Notes under the pieces: model-generated | Told to the model about the DNA's origin: nothing | Seen by the model: the letters and a program-made list of their open reading frames with translations, nothing else | Database searches by the model: none | Origin: CAZIIK01 sp964539235 | Lineage (GTDB): Bacteria > Pseudomonadota > Gammaproteobacteria > Francisellales > CACEW01 | NCBI GenBank assembly: GCA_964539235.1 | Contig: CAZIIK010000105.1 | Span: 1 to 16,692 of the forward strand | Direction: 5' to 3' | DNA length: 16,692 nt | In this document: one piece after another, positions 7,768-14,714 of the stretch | Numbering within the stretch: the stretch's first letter is position 1 | Layout of the letters: each line of letters opens with the position of its first letter | Program-made: the position numbers and the translations under genes

Positions 7768-8202
7768 ATGAGTGAGAAAACCCTGCAAGTTGATATCGTT
7801 AGCCCAGAAGGCGCTGTTTATTCAGGGCAGGCGAAAATGTTTTTTGCCAAAGGTGCGGACGGCGATTTGGGTATTGCGCCAGGGCATTTACAATTGCTCA
7901 CCAGCGTGGCACCAGGTCCGGTGCGCATTGAAACGGCAGAAGGCACAGAAGAGTTACTATATGTGTCGGGCGGTATTTTGGAAGTGCAACCTGATCAGGT
8001 GAGCATTTTGGCAGACACGGTTGAACGTCCGAAAGACGTAAATGAAGCCGCGGCGAAAGAGGCTGAAGCAGCAGCTGAGCGTATTCTGAAAAACCAAAAA
8101 GCCGGTACACCTGATTATCTTAAGGCGCAGCAGGATTTGGCCGAAGCAATGGCTAAGTTGCGCGTGGTTGAGATGATGCGGGCCAGTAAGCGGTCGGTTT
8201 AA
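7768..8202 (+). CDS. atpC: F1 ATP synthase subunit epsilon
   Basis: Epsilon sits at the foot of gamma, contacts the c-ring and can inhibit ATP hydrolysis through its C-terminal helices. The length is 144 residues, against 139 in E. coli. The N-terminal beta-sandwich (about 1-86) contains GDLGIAPGHLQLL and the conserved YVSGGILEVQP. The C-terminal two-helix arm (about 90-140) is Ala/Glu/Lys-rich and full length, so the inhibitory function is probably kept. TGAGG is 8 nt before the ATG. It is the last gene of the operon. No convincing terminator follows: only a T-rich stretch right after the stop and weak short stems are present, so some read-through into the downstream ATPase gene is possible. 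Confidence 0.97.
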   Translation: MSEKTLQVDIVSPEGAVYSGQAKMFFAKGADGDLGIAPGHLQLLTSVAPGPVRIETAEGTEELLYVSGGILEVQPDQVSILADTVERPKDVNEAAAKEAEAAAERILKNQKAGTPDYLKAQQDLAEAMAKLRVVEMMRASKRSV

Positions 8203-8368
8203 TTTTTACGTCTATCTGACAAACCTACTTTTTTGCTACAGGTAAGCAATTTGGTGACAGGCTTTAGCATATCTGAAATATCGATTGCCTATTCTTGGGC
8301 TTGATTCGGCAGCCTATTTCCAAAGCCTTTACACCCACTAAGTCACTCAGTTGAAGATGATCTGCTAT

Positions 8369-8386
8369 GCATGAGCCAGTTCATGC
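8369..8386 (+). repeat. small hairpin in the leader of the DUF4143 gene
   Basis: GCATGA (8369-8374) pairs with TCATGC (8381-8386) around a 6-nt loop. It covers one possible upstream ATG region and lies about 20 nt before the much longer hairpin, so a transcript coming from atpC would carry two successive stem-loops before the ATPase gene. Confidence 0.35.
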
Positions 8387-8405
8387 GCTTGAAGCTTGGA
8401 TTAAA

Positions 8406-8452
8406 ATGGACCATACTCCCAGAAATACAGGATTTTTGGGAGCATGGTCCAT
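8406..8452 (+). promoter_or_regulatory. 21-bp hairpin covering the ribosome-binding site and start codon
   Basis: Positions 8406-8426 pair with 8432-8452 around a 5-nt loop. The only defects are one mismatch (8415/8443) and one G-U pair (8422/8436). The outer arms are ATGGACCATACTCCC and GGGAGCATGGTCCAT. The 3' arm contains the Shine-Dalgarno GGGAG (8438-8442) and the first two bases of the ATG at 8451, so in mRNA the start of the ATPase gene would be buried. Each arm also contains a small ATGG-N-CCAT palindrome, so a protein-binding operator is the alternative. Seen on the minus strand the stem is followed by TTTT, as in a terminator. Confidence 0.6.
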
Positions 8453-9647
8453 GAAAGCACGAATCGTACAACCGCCAAGTCGTCAGAGTAGTTTTTTATT
8501 GGGTGCGCGCGGTACGGGAAAGAGCACATTGCTCAATCATGATTACAGTGATGACGCCGTGTTTTATATTGATTTGTTAAATTTGGATACAGAGCGTCGA
8601 TATTCCAAAGACCCCCAGTCATTATTCCAAGAAATATTAGCTTTGCCATCGACAATTAAAACCATTGTGATCGATGAAATTCAAAAAATCCCGGCTTTGT
8701 TAGATGTTGTGCATGCGCTGATTGAAAAGACTCAATTGAAATTTATTTTGACAGGGTCCTCAGCCAGAAAACTGCGTAAGGGCCATGCAAATATGTTAGC
8801 CGGGCGTGCAGTGGTGAAAAACTTATACCCATTTAGCTTTATTGAGTTAGGGGCAGATTTTCAGCTGGATGCCATCTTGAATCATGGGTCTTTGCCGGCT
8901 TTGTTTGCATTATCATCACTGACTGAAAAACAGGATTACCTACGTACCTATAGTCATGTGTATTTGAAAGAAGAGGTGTGGGCTGAACACCTGATCCGGC
9001 AGTTAGAACCGTTTCAATATTTTTTGGAAGTAGCCGCACACGGTAACGGTGACATTATCAACACGGCTAAAATTGCGCGGGATGTGGGCGTCGACCATAA
9101 GACAGTGCAGCAATATTACACGATATTAGAAGATACCTTGTTGGGTTTTCATTTAAATTGCTATCGAAAATCTTTTCGTAAACGCTTGGTGCAGAAACCA
9201 AAATTTTATTTCTTTGATATTGGTGTGACACGTGCATTGGCGAATTTATTAGCCATTCCCGTAACACCTGCTACCTATGACTATGGCAAAGTATTTGAGC
9301 ATTTTATTATTTTGGAATGCTATAAATTGGTCCAATATGCCTATCCGGATTATCGGCTCTCTTATTTAAAAACGACGGATGGTTGGGAAGTTGATCTCGT
9401 GGTTGAACGGCCTGGGCAGCCTTTGCTATTCGTGGAGATCAAAAGTGCAACACAGGTTACAGCTGACATGCTGACTCATCTGCAGAAGATACCAACAGCC
9501 ATGCATGAAGCAGCAGAATGTGTTTGTTTTGCCAATGTGGAACGGCCATTAAAAATCGATGACATTATGGTTTATCCCTGGCGGCAAGGGATTTTGCATT
9601 ATTTTCCAATTGCAGAAAATTCCCGTGTTGCACCCATAAGTGCTTAG
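8451..9647 (+). CDS. AAA_14/DUF4143 family ATPase
   Basis: The protein has 398 residues from ATG 8451. Walker A GARGTGKS is at 18-25, Walker B TIVIDEIQ at 71-78 and a sensor-like LTGSSARKL at 100-108. This is the AAA_14 core (about 10-135). A helix-turn-helix-like stretch lies at 205-226. The C-terminal DUF4143 part carries a PD-(D/E)XK-type pattern: E283, D315 in GWEVDLVVE, and E329 with K331 in FVEIKSA. Nuclease activity is possible, but the function of this widespread family is not established. The in-frame ATG at 8367 would add 28 residues, mostly encoded by the hairpin and lacking a Shine-Dalgarno. I prefer 8451, where GGGAG lies 8 nt upstream and MKARIVQPPSRQSSFLLG matches the family start. 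It is a soluble cytoplasmic protein, probably with its own regulation through the leader hairpin. Confidence 0.85.
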   Translation: MKARIVQPPSRQSSFLLGARGTGKSTLLNHDYSDDAVFYIDLLNLDTERRYSKDPQSLFQEILALPSTIKTIVIDEIQKIPALLDVVHALIEKTQLKFILTGSSARKLRKGHANMLAGRAVVKNLYPFSFIELGADFQLDAILNHGSLPALFALSSLTEKQDYLRTYSHVYLKEEVWAEHLIRQLEPFQYFLEVAAHGNGDIINTAKIARDVGVDHKTVQQYYTILEDTLLGFHLNCYRKSFRKRLVQKPKFYFFDIGVTRALANLLAIPVTPATYDYGKVFEHFIILECYKLVQYAYPDYRLSYLKTTDGWEVDLVVERPGQPLLFVEIKSATQVTADMLTHLQKIPTAMHEAAECVCFANVERPLKIDDIMVYPWRQGILHYFPIAENSRVAPISA

Positions 9648-9655
9648 GCTATGAT
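9628..9655 (+). promoter_or_regulatory. possible promoter of the antiporter gene
   Basis: TTGCAC (9628-9633, 3 of 6) and TATGAT (9650-9655, 5 of 6) are separated by 16 bp and overlap the 3' end of the ATPase gene. A start near 9662 would leave a leader of about 29 nt. The match is modest, and co-transcription with the ATPase gene is equally possible. Confidence 0.3.
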
Positions 9656-9690
9656 AACCGCCACGATTTGATAACCCCTAGCGATTGCCC

Positions 9691-11484
9691 ATGAATGAAG
9701 CCGCAGTGCTGACTTTTTCTTTGTTAATGTTAATCGCCTTTGCTTGCCAATGGCTGGCTTGGCGTTTGAAATTGCCGTCTATTCTGTTTTTGCTGTTGGC
9801 TGGGATTGTCCTGGGGCCAGTGGTGCACTGGCTGCAACCAGATGAGTTGCTGGGCAATTTATTATTCCCTTTTATCTCATTATCGATTTCGATCATTTTG
9901 TTTGAAGGCAGTTTGTCGTTGAAGTGGTATCAAATACGGTGTCATGGACGCGCGGTATTTAATTTGGTGACAGTTGGTGTTGTGATTACCACTGTGTTGA
10001 CGGCTTTGGCGGCGCATTACTTGTTGGCACTGTCATGGCAGATGGCCGCGTTATTCGGCAGCATCACGGCGGTCAGTGGACCAACAGTGATTGTACCGAT
10101 GCTGCGTGCAGTGAAGCCAACGCCGAGTGTGGCGAATATTCTGCGCTGGGAAGGGATTTTGATTGACCCGATCGGCGCACTGTTAGCCATTTTGATTTTC
10201 ATTGGCATTGTGGCATTGCATACCAATGCAGAGTGGACCATGGTGGTGTGGCATTTTTGCCTGACATTAGTATTGGGTCTTGGGATTGGGCTATGTGCAG
10301 GTTTATTACTGGCGTATTTATTGCGACGTCAATGGGTGCCGGATTACCTGCAAAATTTAACCACATTGAGTGTGGTGATGGTGGCGTTTGCTGGTGCTGA
10401 TCACGTGGCGCCTGGTGCGGGTTTATTTGCAGTCACCAGCATGGGGATTTTGCTGACCAACTTACCCAAAGTGCATATCGAAGAGGTAGTCGGGTTTAAA
10501 GAAAATTTGAGTTTGATCTTAATTTCTACGGTCTTTATTGTGTTGGCTGCACGCGTCAATTTTCATCATATTGAAGATGTCTTTGGCGGTATGATTATTT
10601 TATTGGTGATTATGCAATGCGTGATTCGGCCTGTGGTGGTATTTCTGTCTACTTGGCGCAATTCACGCTTACGTTGGCAAGAAAAATGTGTCATTGCCTG
10701 GATTGCCCCGCGCGGCATTATCGCAGCATCCGTGGCGGCGATTTTCTCGATTCAGTTAACCGAGCATCATATTGTCAGTGCTGAGATGTCACGTTTGTTG
10801 GTGCTGTTAACGTTTATTGTCATTATCGGGACAGTGGTATTCCAAAGTTTAACCAGTCGACCTTTGGCGCATTGGTTGAAGGTTTCAGAAGGTGAAGCAA
10901 GGGGCGTATTGCTGGTCGGCGCCAGTCGCTTTTCGATTGCTTTAGGCCGAGCCTTACAACAGTTGGATTATCCAGTATTGCTCACCACCACGCATTGGCA
11001 TCGCAATCGCTTGGCACGCATGGAAGGCTTGGAATGTTACTACGGCAATCCAGTGTCAGAACATGACGATCGTTATTTGGATTTATTCGGTATGGGGACT
11101 TTGTTGGCGATTTCATCACAACATGATCTTAATACCTTGGCCTGTTTGAAGTATCAGCGTGAACTTGGACGACGTCATGTGTTTATCGTTTCAACCGGTG
11201 ATGTGGATATGCCTCGGAGTCAATACAGTCAACATCGGGCAATGAGTCAGTTGTTTGCAGCTCAGTTTACCTATGTGCATTTGAATGAACTCGTTAAAGC
11301 TGGTTGGCAAGTGAAAACCACTCAATTAACCGCTAATTTTCGCTATGCGGATTACCAGTCTGCGCATCCAGAGCATGTGCCATTAGTGGCGATTGATTTG
11401 CGCGGTCAGTTGTGGTGGTTTACGCAAGACACGCATCCGGAACCAGCGGCTGGGTGGAAGTTGGTGAGCTTGATGCAGTCATAG
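9691..11484 (+). CDS. cation/proton antiporter with C-terminal RCK-like domain
   Basis: This is a predicted inner-membrane antiporter of the CPA superfamily (NhaP-like), exchanging Na+ or K+ for protons. Of its 597 residues, the first 395 or so hold about 12 hydrophobic segments. Conserved landmarks are FEGSLSL (71-77), SGPTVIVP (129-136), WEGILIDPIGA (153-163) with the candidate ion-binding D159, and WIAPRGIIAAS (337-347). From about 403 a Rossmann-like domain begins, ARGVLLVGASRFSIALGRAL, resembling TrkA/RCK nucleotide-binding domains. This suggests gating by a nucleotide, as in K+/H+ antiporters. I chose ATG 9691 over the TTG two codons upstream. No clear Shine-Dalgarno is visible for either. 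Substrate specificity cannot be read from the sequence. The gene ends 222 nt before the convergent bioC. Confidence 0.88.
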   Translation: MNEAAVLTFSLLMLIAFACQWLAWRLKLPSILFLLLAGIVLGPVVHWLQPDELLGNLLFPFISLSISIILFEGSLSLKWYQIRCHGRAVFNLVTVGVVITTVLTALAAHYLLALSWQMAALFGSITAVSGPTVIVPMLRAVKPTPSVANILRWEGILIDPIGALLAILIFIGIVALHTNAEWTMVVWHFCLTLVLGLGIGLCAGLLLAYLLRRQWVPDYLQNLTTLSVVMVAFAGADHVAPGAGLFAVTSMGILLTNLPKVHIEEVVGFKENLSLILISTVFIVLAARVNFHHIEDVFGGMIILLVIMQCVIRPVVVFLSTWRNSRLRWQEKCVIAWIAPRGIIAASVAAIFSIQLTEHHIVSAEMSRLLVLLTFIVIIGTVVFQSLTSRPLAHWLKVSEGEARGVLLVGASRFSIALGRALQQLDYPVLLTTTHWHRNRLARMEGLECYYGNPVSEHDDRYLDLFGMGTLLAISSQHDLNTLACLKYQRELGRRHVFIVSTGDVDMPRSQYSQHRAMSQLFAAQFTYVHLNELVKAGWQVKTTQLTANFRYADYQSAHPEHVPLVAIDLRGQLWWFTQDTHPEPAAGWKLVSLMQS

Positions 11485-11536
11485 TATTTGATGAGGTATT
11501 CAAGCCTATGGCTGGGTGTCGTTTGTGAAAGCTTGA

Positions 11537-11568
11537 CTTCGACGAAAGGTTACTGAGTCTATCGAAGG
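11537..11568. repeat. degenerate copy of the CTTCGAC...TCGAAG palindromic repeat
   Basis: CTTCGAC (11537-11543) is followed by TGAGTCTATCGAAGG (11554-11568). This is a decayed relative of the CTTCGACAAGCTCA palindrome found further right. It lies between the convergent antiporter and bioC genes. Confidence 0.45.
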
Positions 11569-11603
11569 ACAGTCAGAGCCTGTTTAAAGAATAGTGCCGA
11601 TGG

Positions 11604-11638
11604 CCCTTCAACAAAAGATCTTTGAGCTTGTCGAAGGG
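11604..11638. repeat. palindromic repeat of the CTTCGACAAGCTCA family
   Basis: CCCTTCAACAA (11604-11614) pairs with TTGTCGAAGGG (11628-11638) with one mismatch. The right arm reads TGAGCTTGTCGAAGGG. An inner AAAGATCTTT palindrome sits in the loop. The location between convergent genes fits a transcript-end or mRNA-stabilising role, but there is no U-tract. Sequences of this form are common intergenic repeats in proteobacterial genomes. Confidence 0.6.
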
Positions 11639-11649
11639 TGGTGACCTAT

Positions 11650-11683
11650 TTCGAAGTCGAGCCTATTCAAATGGAATCAGGCT
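11650..11683. repeat. third repeat remnant and adjoining stem-loop
   Basis: TTCGAAGTCGAG (11650-11661) shares TCGAAGTCGAG with the right-edge repeat at 16665-16675. It runs into a stem-loop in which AGCCTATTC (11660-11668) pairs with GAAT-C-AGGCT (11674-11683), with a single bulge. A CCCTTTTT follows about 9 nt later on the plus strand, so it could act as a weak terminator for the antiporter gene. Confidence 0.4.
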
Positions 11684-11706
11684 AAAACCTCCCTTTTTCA
11701 CAAGTG

Positions 11707-12471
11707 CTACTCAGCTTTCTGCGCATAGCCGACTATGGCCTGATAGGTTAATGGATAACGCGCATCAGGTAGACGATACGCAGCATAGCGTGTGAGCAAA
11801 GTTTGTAATGATTTTTTTTGGCTGATATGTGCTGGGCGTTGCGGATGATATTGCGCGCCGATGGCTTTTAGGTGATTCAGTGCTGCTCTGGCGGATGGAA
11901 AATGTTCACGTTGCGTATGTGGTGTCAGCGCCAGCGTTTTAAACTGATGGGCTGTGAGTAAGGTGTACCACTGTGCCAGATCGGGGTAAGCAAAAGTACG
12001 ACTACTTGCGGCACGCAGTTCAGTTAGCGTATCAGGTGCCAGCGTGGCAAAGCAGAAGTGGCCTTTGGGTTTGAGAATGCGTTGGCATTCGGCTACAAGC
12101 TGTTGGGTGGATTGGCTCCACTGTATCGCCAGGCTGGAGACAATCAGGTCAACGCATTGATCAGCCAGCGGTAAATGTTCCATATCTGCACATAACCAAG
12201 TGATGGCAGGGTGTGTATATTGGCATTTGCCTTGTTGCAGCATCTGTTCCGCCAGGTCGCAGGCGATAATCTGCGCGTGTGGGTAACGTTGGCGTAAGTG
12301 ATCCAGACTGTTTCCCGTGCCACAGCCTAATTCAAGAATGGTCTGCGCATCGTCTGGTAATGGGCCTTGCAGCAGGTGTTGCAGGATGTTTGCCTGCGCC
12401 GTGGCCGCTTGATCATAAGAGTGAGCGGCTTGGTTAAAACAGCGCCGGATATGTCGTTTAGTCTGTGACAT
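11707..12471 (-). CDS. bioC: malonyl-ACP O-methyltransferase BioC
   Basis: BioC uses S-adenosylmethionine to methylate the free carboxyl of malonyl-ACP, letting fatty acid synthesis build the pimeloyl moiety of biotin. The 254 residues match the family (251 in E. coli). The N-terminus KRHIRRCFNQAAHSYDQAA is typical. The SAM-binding motif I LELGCGTG is at 46-53, the acidic residue ending strand 2 is D72, and the later strand reads DLIVSSLAIQW. I chose the ATG at 12471 although the frame is open to another ATG at 12513; those extra 14 residues do not look like BioC. The chosen start overlaps the end of bioF by 14 nt, implying translational coupling, and its own Shine-Dalgarno is weak. It is last in the minus-strand bioBFC group; the bioD that follows in E. 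coli is absent. Confidence 0.92.
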   Translation of the reverse strand: MSQTKRHIRRCFNQAAHSYDQAATAQANILQHLLQGPLPDDAQTILELGCGTGNSLDHLRQRYPHAQIIACDLAEQMLQQGKCQYTHPAITWLCADMEHLPLADQCVDLIVSSLAIQWSQSTQQLVAECQRILKPKGHFCFATLAPDTLTELRAASSRTFAYPDLAQWYTLLTAHQFKTLALTPHTQREHFPSARAALNHLKAIGAQYHPQRPAHISQKKSLQTLLTRYAAYRLPDARYPLTYQAIVGYAQKAE

Positions 12472-13618
12472 GGTCGACGGGTCCAATGGTCTGCCAAGCG
12501 TTGTGCAAGGCAATTACCAGGCGGTCAATATCAGCTGCTGTGTGGCGGCAACTTAGGGTGATGCGTAAGCGACTTTGATTGCGGGGTACGGTAGGTGGTC
12601 GTATCGTTTTTACAGCAATGTGCTGCTGTTTTAAGGCCTCGCTGATGCGCAAGGCGGTGTCACTGGCGCCAACCAATAACGGCTGGATGGCCGTGTCACT
12701 GTTTAACAAGGGCAGTTCTAGAGCCTGCATGCATTGGCGAAAATAAGCGATGTTACGACGCAGTTGCGCATGGTGTTGCGGTTCTTGTTGCAGGATGTTC
12801 AGGCTGGCCATGCTGGCGGCCACGATGGCCGGCGGTAAAGCGGTGTTGTAGTAATAAGGTCGTGCAAATTGCTGCAGCATGTCGATGGTTTGTTGACTGC
12901 CGCAGACCAGTGCGCCCGCACTGCCGATGGCTTTGCCTAAGGGATAAATGGCGATGTCATGGCTGTGGGGTTGGCGGTTGAAATGCGCATAGCTACCGAA
13001 ACCTTGAGGACCGATAACACCCAGGCCATGGGCATCGTCCAGTATTAATAAGCTTTGGTGTGCGCGCGCCAAATCTTGTAATGCCGGTAATGGGGCTATA
13101 TCGCCTTCCATGCTGAATACACAATCCGACACAATGGCTGTCGGTCCTTTGGCAGTGCTCAATTGTTCAGTCAGATGGGTCAAATCGAGATGCCGATAGC
13201 GTTTGCGTGTCGCGTCACTGAGGCTGGCGCCATCCAATAGCGAGGCATGGCAGAGTTTGTCTTGTACAATCAGATCGCCTTTTTGCAGCAGTGCACTGTG
13301 CACAGCGAGGTTGGCTAAGTAACCACTGCTGAATATTAAGGCGGCTTCAAAGCCTAAGGTCTCAGCACATTGCATTTCAAACGTATGATGCAATTCGGTA
13401 TAGCCAGTCACTTGCGCTGAACCGGTGCTGCCAACCCCCCAGGTCTCTAAAGCTGATTGTGCCGCTTGGATGACGCGCGGGTCTTGGCTAAGGCCTAGGT
13501 AATCATTGTGACAAAAATTGATAACCGTTGGCTGCGGTGAACGCGCTTCAGGTCTGCGGGTCAGATGCGCGGCATGGTGCGTCGCCAGTTTGTGTTGGAA
13601 GCGTTGAGTAAAAGTCAT
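12458..13618 (-). CDS. bioF: 8-amino-7-oxononanoate synthase (KAPA synthase)
   Basis: BioF condenses L-alanine with pimeloyl-ACP (or CoA), with loss of CO2, to give KAPA. It is a PLP enzyme of the alpha-oxoamine synthase family. The length is 386 residues, near the 384 of E. coli. Visible landmarks are NFCHNDYLGL (34-43), GSTGSAQVTGY (63-73), IFSSGYLANLA (95-105), the PLP-contacting LDDAHGLGVIG (193-203) and the Schiff-base lysine K229 in YPLGKAIGSAG. The C-terminal domain (from about 285) ends normally with RLRITLSCRHTAADID. The ATG at 13618 lies 39 nt after the bioB stop and has no convincing Shine-Dalgarno, so translation may depend on bioB. Its 3' end overlaps bioC. Confidence 0.97.
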   Translation of the reverse strand: MTFTQRFQHKLATHHAAHLTRRPEARSPQPTVINFCHNDYLGLSQDPRVIQAAQSALETWGVGSTGSAQVTGYTELHHTFEMQCAETLGFEAALIFSSGYLANLAVHSALLQKGDLIVQDKLCHASLLDGASLSDATRKRYRHLDLTHLTEQLSTAKGPTAIVSDCVFSMEGDIAPLPALQDLARAHQSLLILDDAHGLGVIGPQGFGSYAHFNRQPHSHDIAIYPLGKAIGSAGALVCGSQQTIDMLQQFARPYYYNTALPPAIVAASMASLNILQQEPQHHAQLRRNIAYFRQCMQALELPLLNSDTAIQPLLVGASDTALRISEALKQQHIAVKTIRPPTVPRNQSRLRITLSCRHTAADIDRLVIALHNAWQTIGPVDHVTD

Positions 13619-13657
13619 CAGGGATTTAGTCGTTGCCGTGTTGGCGTATAGTTCTCG

Positions 13658-14629
13658 TTAACTTTCAGTTGTGGCTTCCGTTGCTGGTGCTGACATTTTC
13701 TCCGGGCGAATTTTGAGTTTTTCCATCAGGAGTTGGTCTTGATCAGCCGTTTGGTTGCCAGCGGTGAGTAACTTTTCGCCATAGAACAAAGAATTGGCAC
13801 CGGCAAAGAAACACAATGCTTGTACTGATTCGGGCATGTTTTCCCGGCCAGCAGACAGTCGAACATGACTGGTGGGCAAGACAATGCGGGCGACCGCAAT
13901 GGTGCGAATAAATTCGAAATGATCGATTTCGGTGACGTCTTGTAACGGTGTGCCTTGGATCGGAATCAGTTGGTTAATCGGCACGCTTTCTGGCGGCGTC
14001 GGTAAAGTCGCCAGTTGATAGATGAAACCAATGCGGTCTTGGCGTGATTCTCCCATGCCGATAATGCCGCCGCAGCAGACTTTGAGTTTGGCATTGCGGG
14101 CATTGGCTAAGGTATCGAGACGGTCTTCATAGCTACGCGTGGTAATGATTTTTTCGTAGTATTCCGGTGAGCTGTCTAGATTGTGGTTGTAATAATCCAA
14201 ACCCGCTGATTTGAGGGTTTCAGCTTGATTCGCATCCAACATGCCCAACGTCATACAGGTTTCTAATCCAAGATCTTTGACGCTTTCAATGATTTCGGCA
14301 ATTTGTGGTTCAGCTTTTTTGGGTAGAGAACGCCAGGCAGCACCCATGCAAAAACGCGTGGCGCCGCGATTTTTGGCAGCTTGGGCTTGGCTGACAATGA
14401 AATCAGTGTCTAACATTTTTTCTTTTTCCAGGCCAGTATTGTAATGCCCGCTTTGTGGGCAGTAAGCGCAATCTTCAGGACACGCACCGGTTTTAATGCT
14501 GAGTAGGGTGGAGAGTTGGATCTCATTCGGATCAAAATTTTCCCGATGTACGCGCTGAGCTTGAAACAGCAAATCATTGAAGGGCAGTTCATATAAATCA
14601 GCAATGGCGTCTTGGTTCCAGTGGGTCAT
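13658..14629 (-). CDS. bioB: biotin synthase
   Basis: BioB is the radical-SAM enzyme that inserts sulfur into dethiobiotin, the last step of biotin synthesis. Of its 323 residues, the 4Fe-4S cysteines are C50, C54 and C57 in GACPEDCAYCPQS. The ligands of the sacrificed 2Fe-2S cluster are C94, C125, C185 and R257. All seven are displaced by exactly 3 from the E. coli positions (53/57/60, 97, 128, 188, 260), so the enzyme should be active. The chain is shorter than E. coli (346) mostly at the C-terminus, which ends in a non-conserved Ala/Thr/Glu tail. The start ATG at 14629 has only a weak GAG upstream. It is first of the bioBFC group and is transcribed divergently from bioA. Confidence 0.98.
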   Translation of the reverse strand: MTHWNQDAIADLYELPFNDLLFQAQRVHRENFDPNEIQLSTLLSIKTGACPEDCAYCPQSGHYNTGLEKEKMLDTDFIVSQAQAAKNRGATRFCMGAAWRSLPKKAEPQIAEIIESVKDLGLETCMTLGMLDANQAETLKSAGLDYYNHNLDSSPEYYEKIITTRSYEDRLDTLANARNAKLKVCCGGIIGMGESRQDRIGFIYQLATLPTPPESVPINQLIPIQGTPLQDVTEIDHFEFIRTIAVARIVLPTSHVRLSAGRENMPESVQALCFFAGANSLFYGEKLLTAGNQTADQDQLLMEKLKIRPEKMSAPATEATTES

Positions 14630-14651
14630 GAGATTACTCGGTCAATCAATC

Positions 14652-14680
14652 TGGCCAGCCATGTTAAGTGGCTGTACACT
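14652..14680 (+). promoter_or_regulatory. predicted promoter of bioA
   Basis: TGGCCA (14652-14657, 4 of 6) and TACACT (14675-14680, 4 of 6) are separated by 17 bp. The start would be near 14687, inside the BirA-like box, leaving a leader of about 27 nt. The match is weaker than that of the opposing bioB promoter, but it lies in the only available space. Confidence 0.35.
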
Positions 14681-14689
14681 GTTGTCAAC
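14661..14689 (-). promoter_or_regulatory. predicted promoter of bioBFC
   Basis: On the minus strand a perfect TTGACA (14689-14684) is followed after 17 bp by TAACAT (14666-14661, 4 of 6). Transcription would begin near 14654, about 25 nt before the bioB start. The -35 element overlaps the left half of the BirA-like box. Confidence 0.55.
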
Positions 14690-14714
14690 TGAAAATTAGG
14701 CAATAGGTTAACGA
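14682..14714. promoter_or_regulatory. BirA-box-like operator between bioB and bioA
   Basis: TTGTCAACT (14682-14690) and GGTTAACGA (14706-14714) are separated by 15 bp. The known gammaproteobacterial BirA box has half-sites TTGTAAACC and GGTTTACAA with about this spacing; each half here matches 7 of 9. It overlaps the bioB -35 and the predicted bioA start point and reaches the first base of the bioA ATG. Biotinyl-AMP-bound BirA could therefore repress both directions, as at the E. coli bio operator. The identification rests on similarity and position. Confidence 0.5.

Noticed and set aside
8180..8245. Intrinsic terminator after atpC
   Set aside because: Only a 4-bp stem (GGCC with GGTC) before a T-rich stretch, and a 5-bp TTGCT/AGCAA stem without a following T-run. 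Neither is convincing.
8367..8450. 28-residue N-terminal extension of the DUF4143 ATPase from ATG 8367
   Set aside because: No Shine-Dalgarno before it, the added residues are largely encoded by the palindrome, and the family normally begins close to the 8451 ATG. It remains possible.
12472..12513. Longer BioC start at 12513
   Set aside because: The 14 added residues do not resemble BioC and lie wholly within bioF, while the 12471 ATG gives the normal length.
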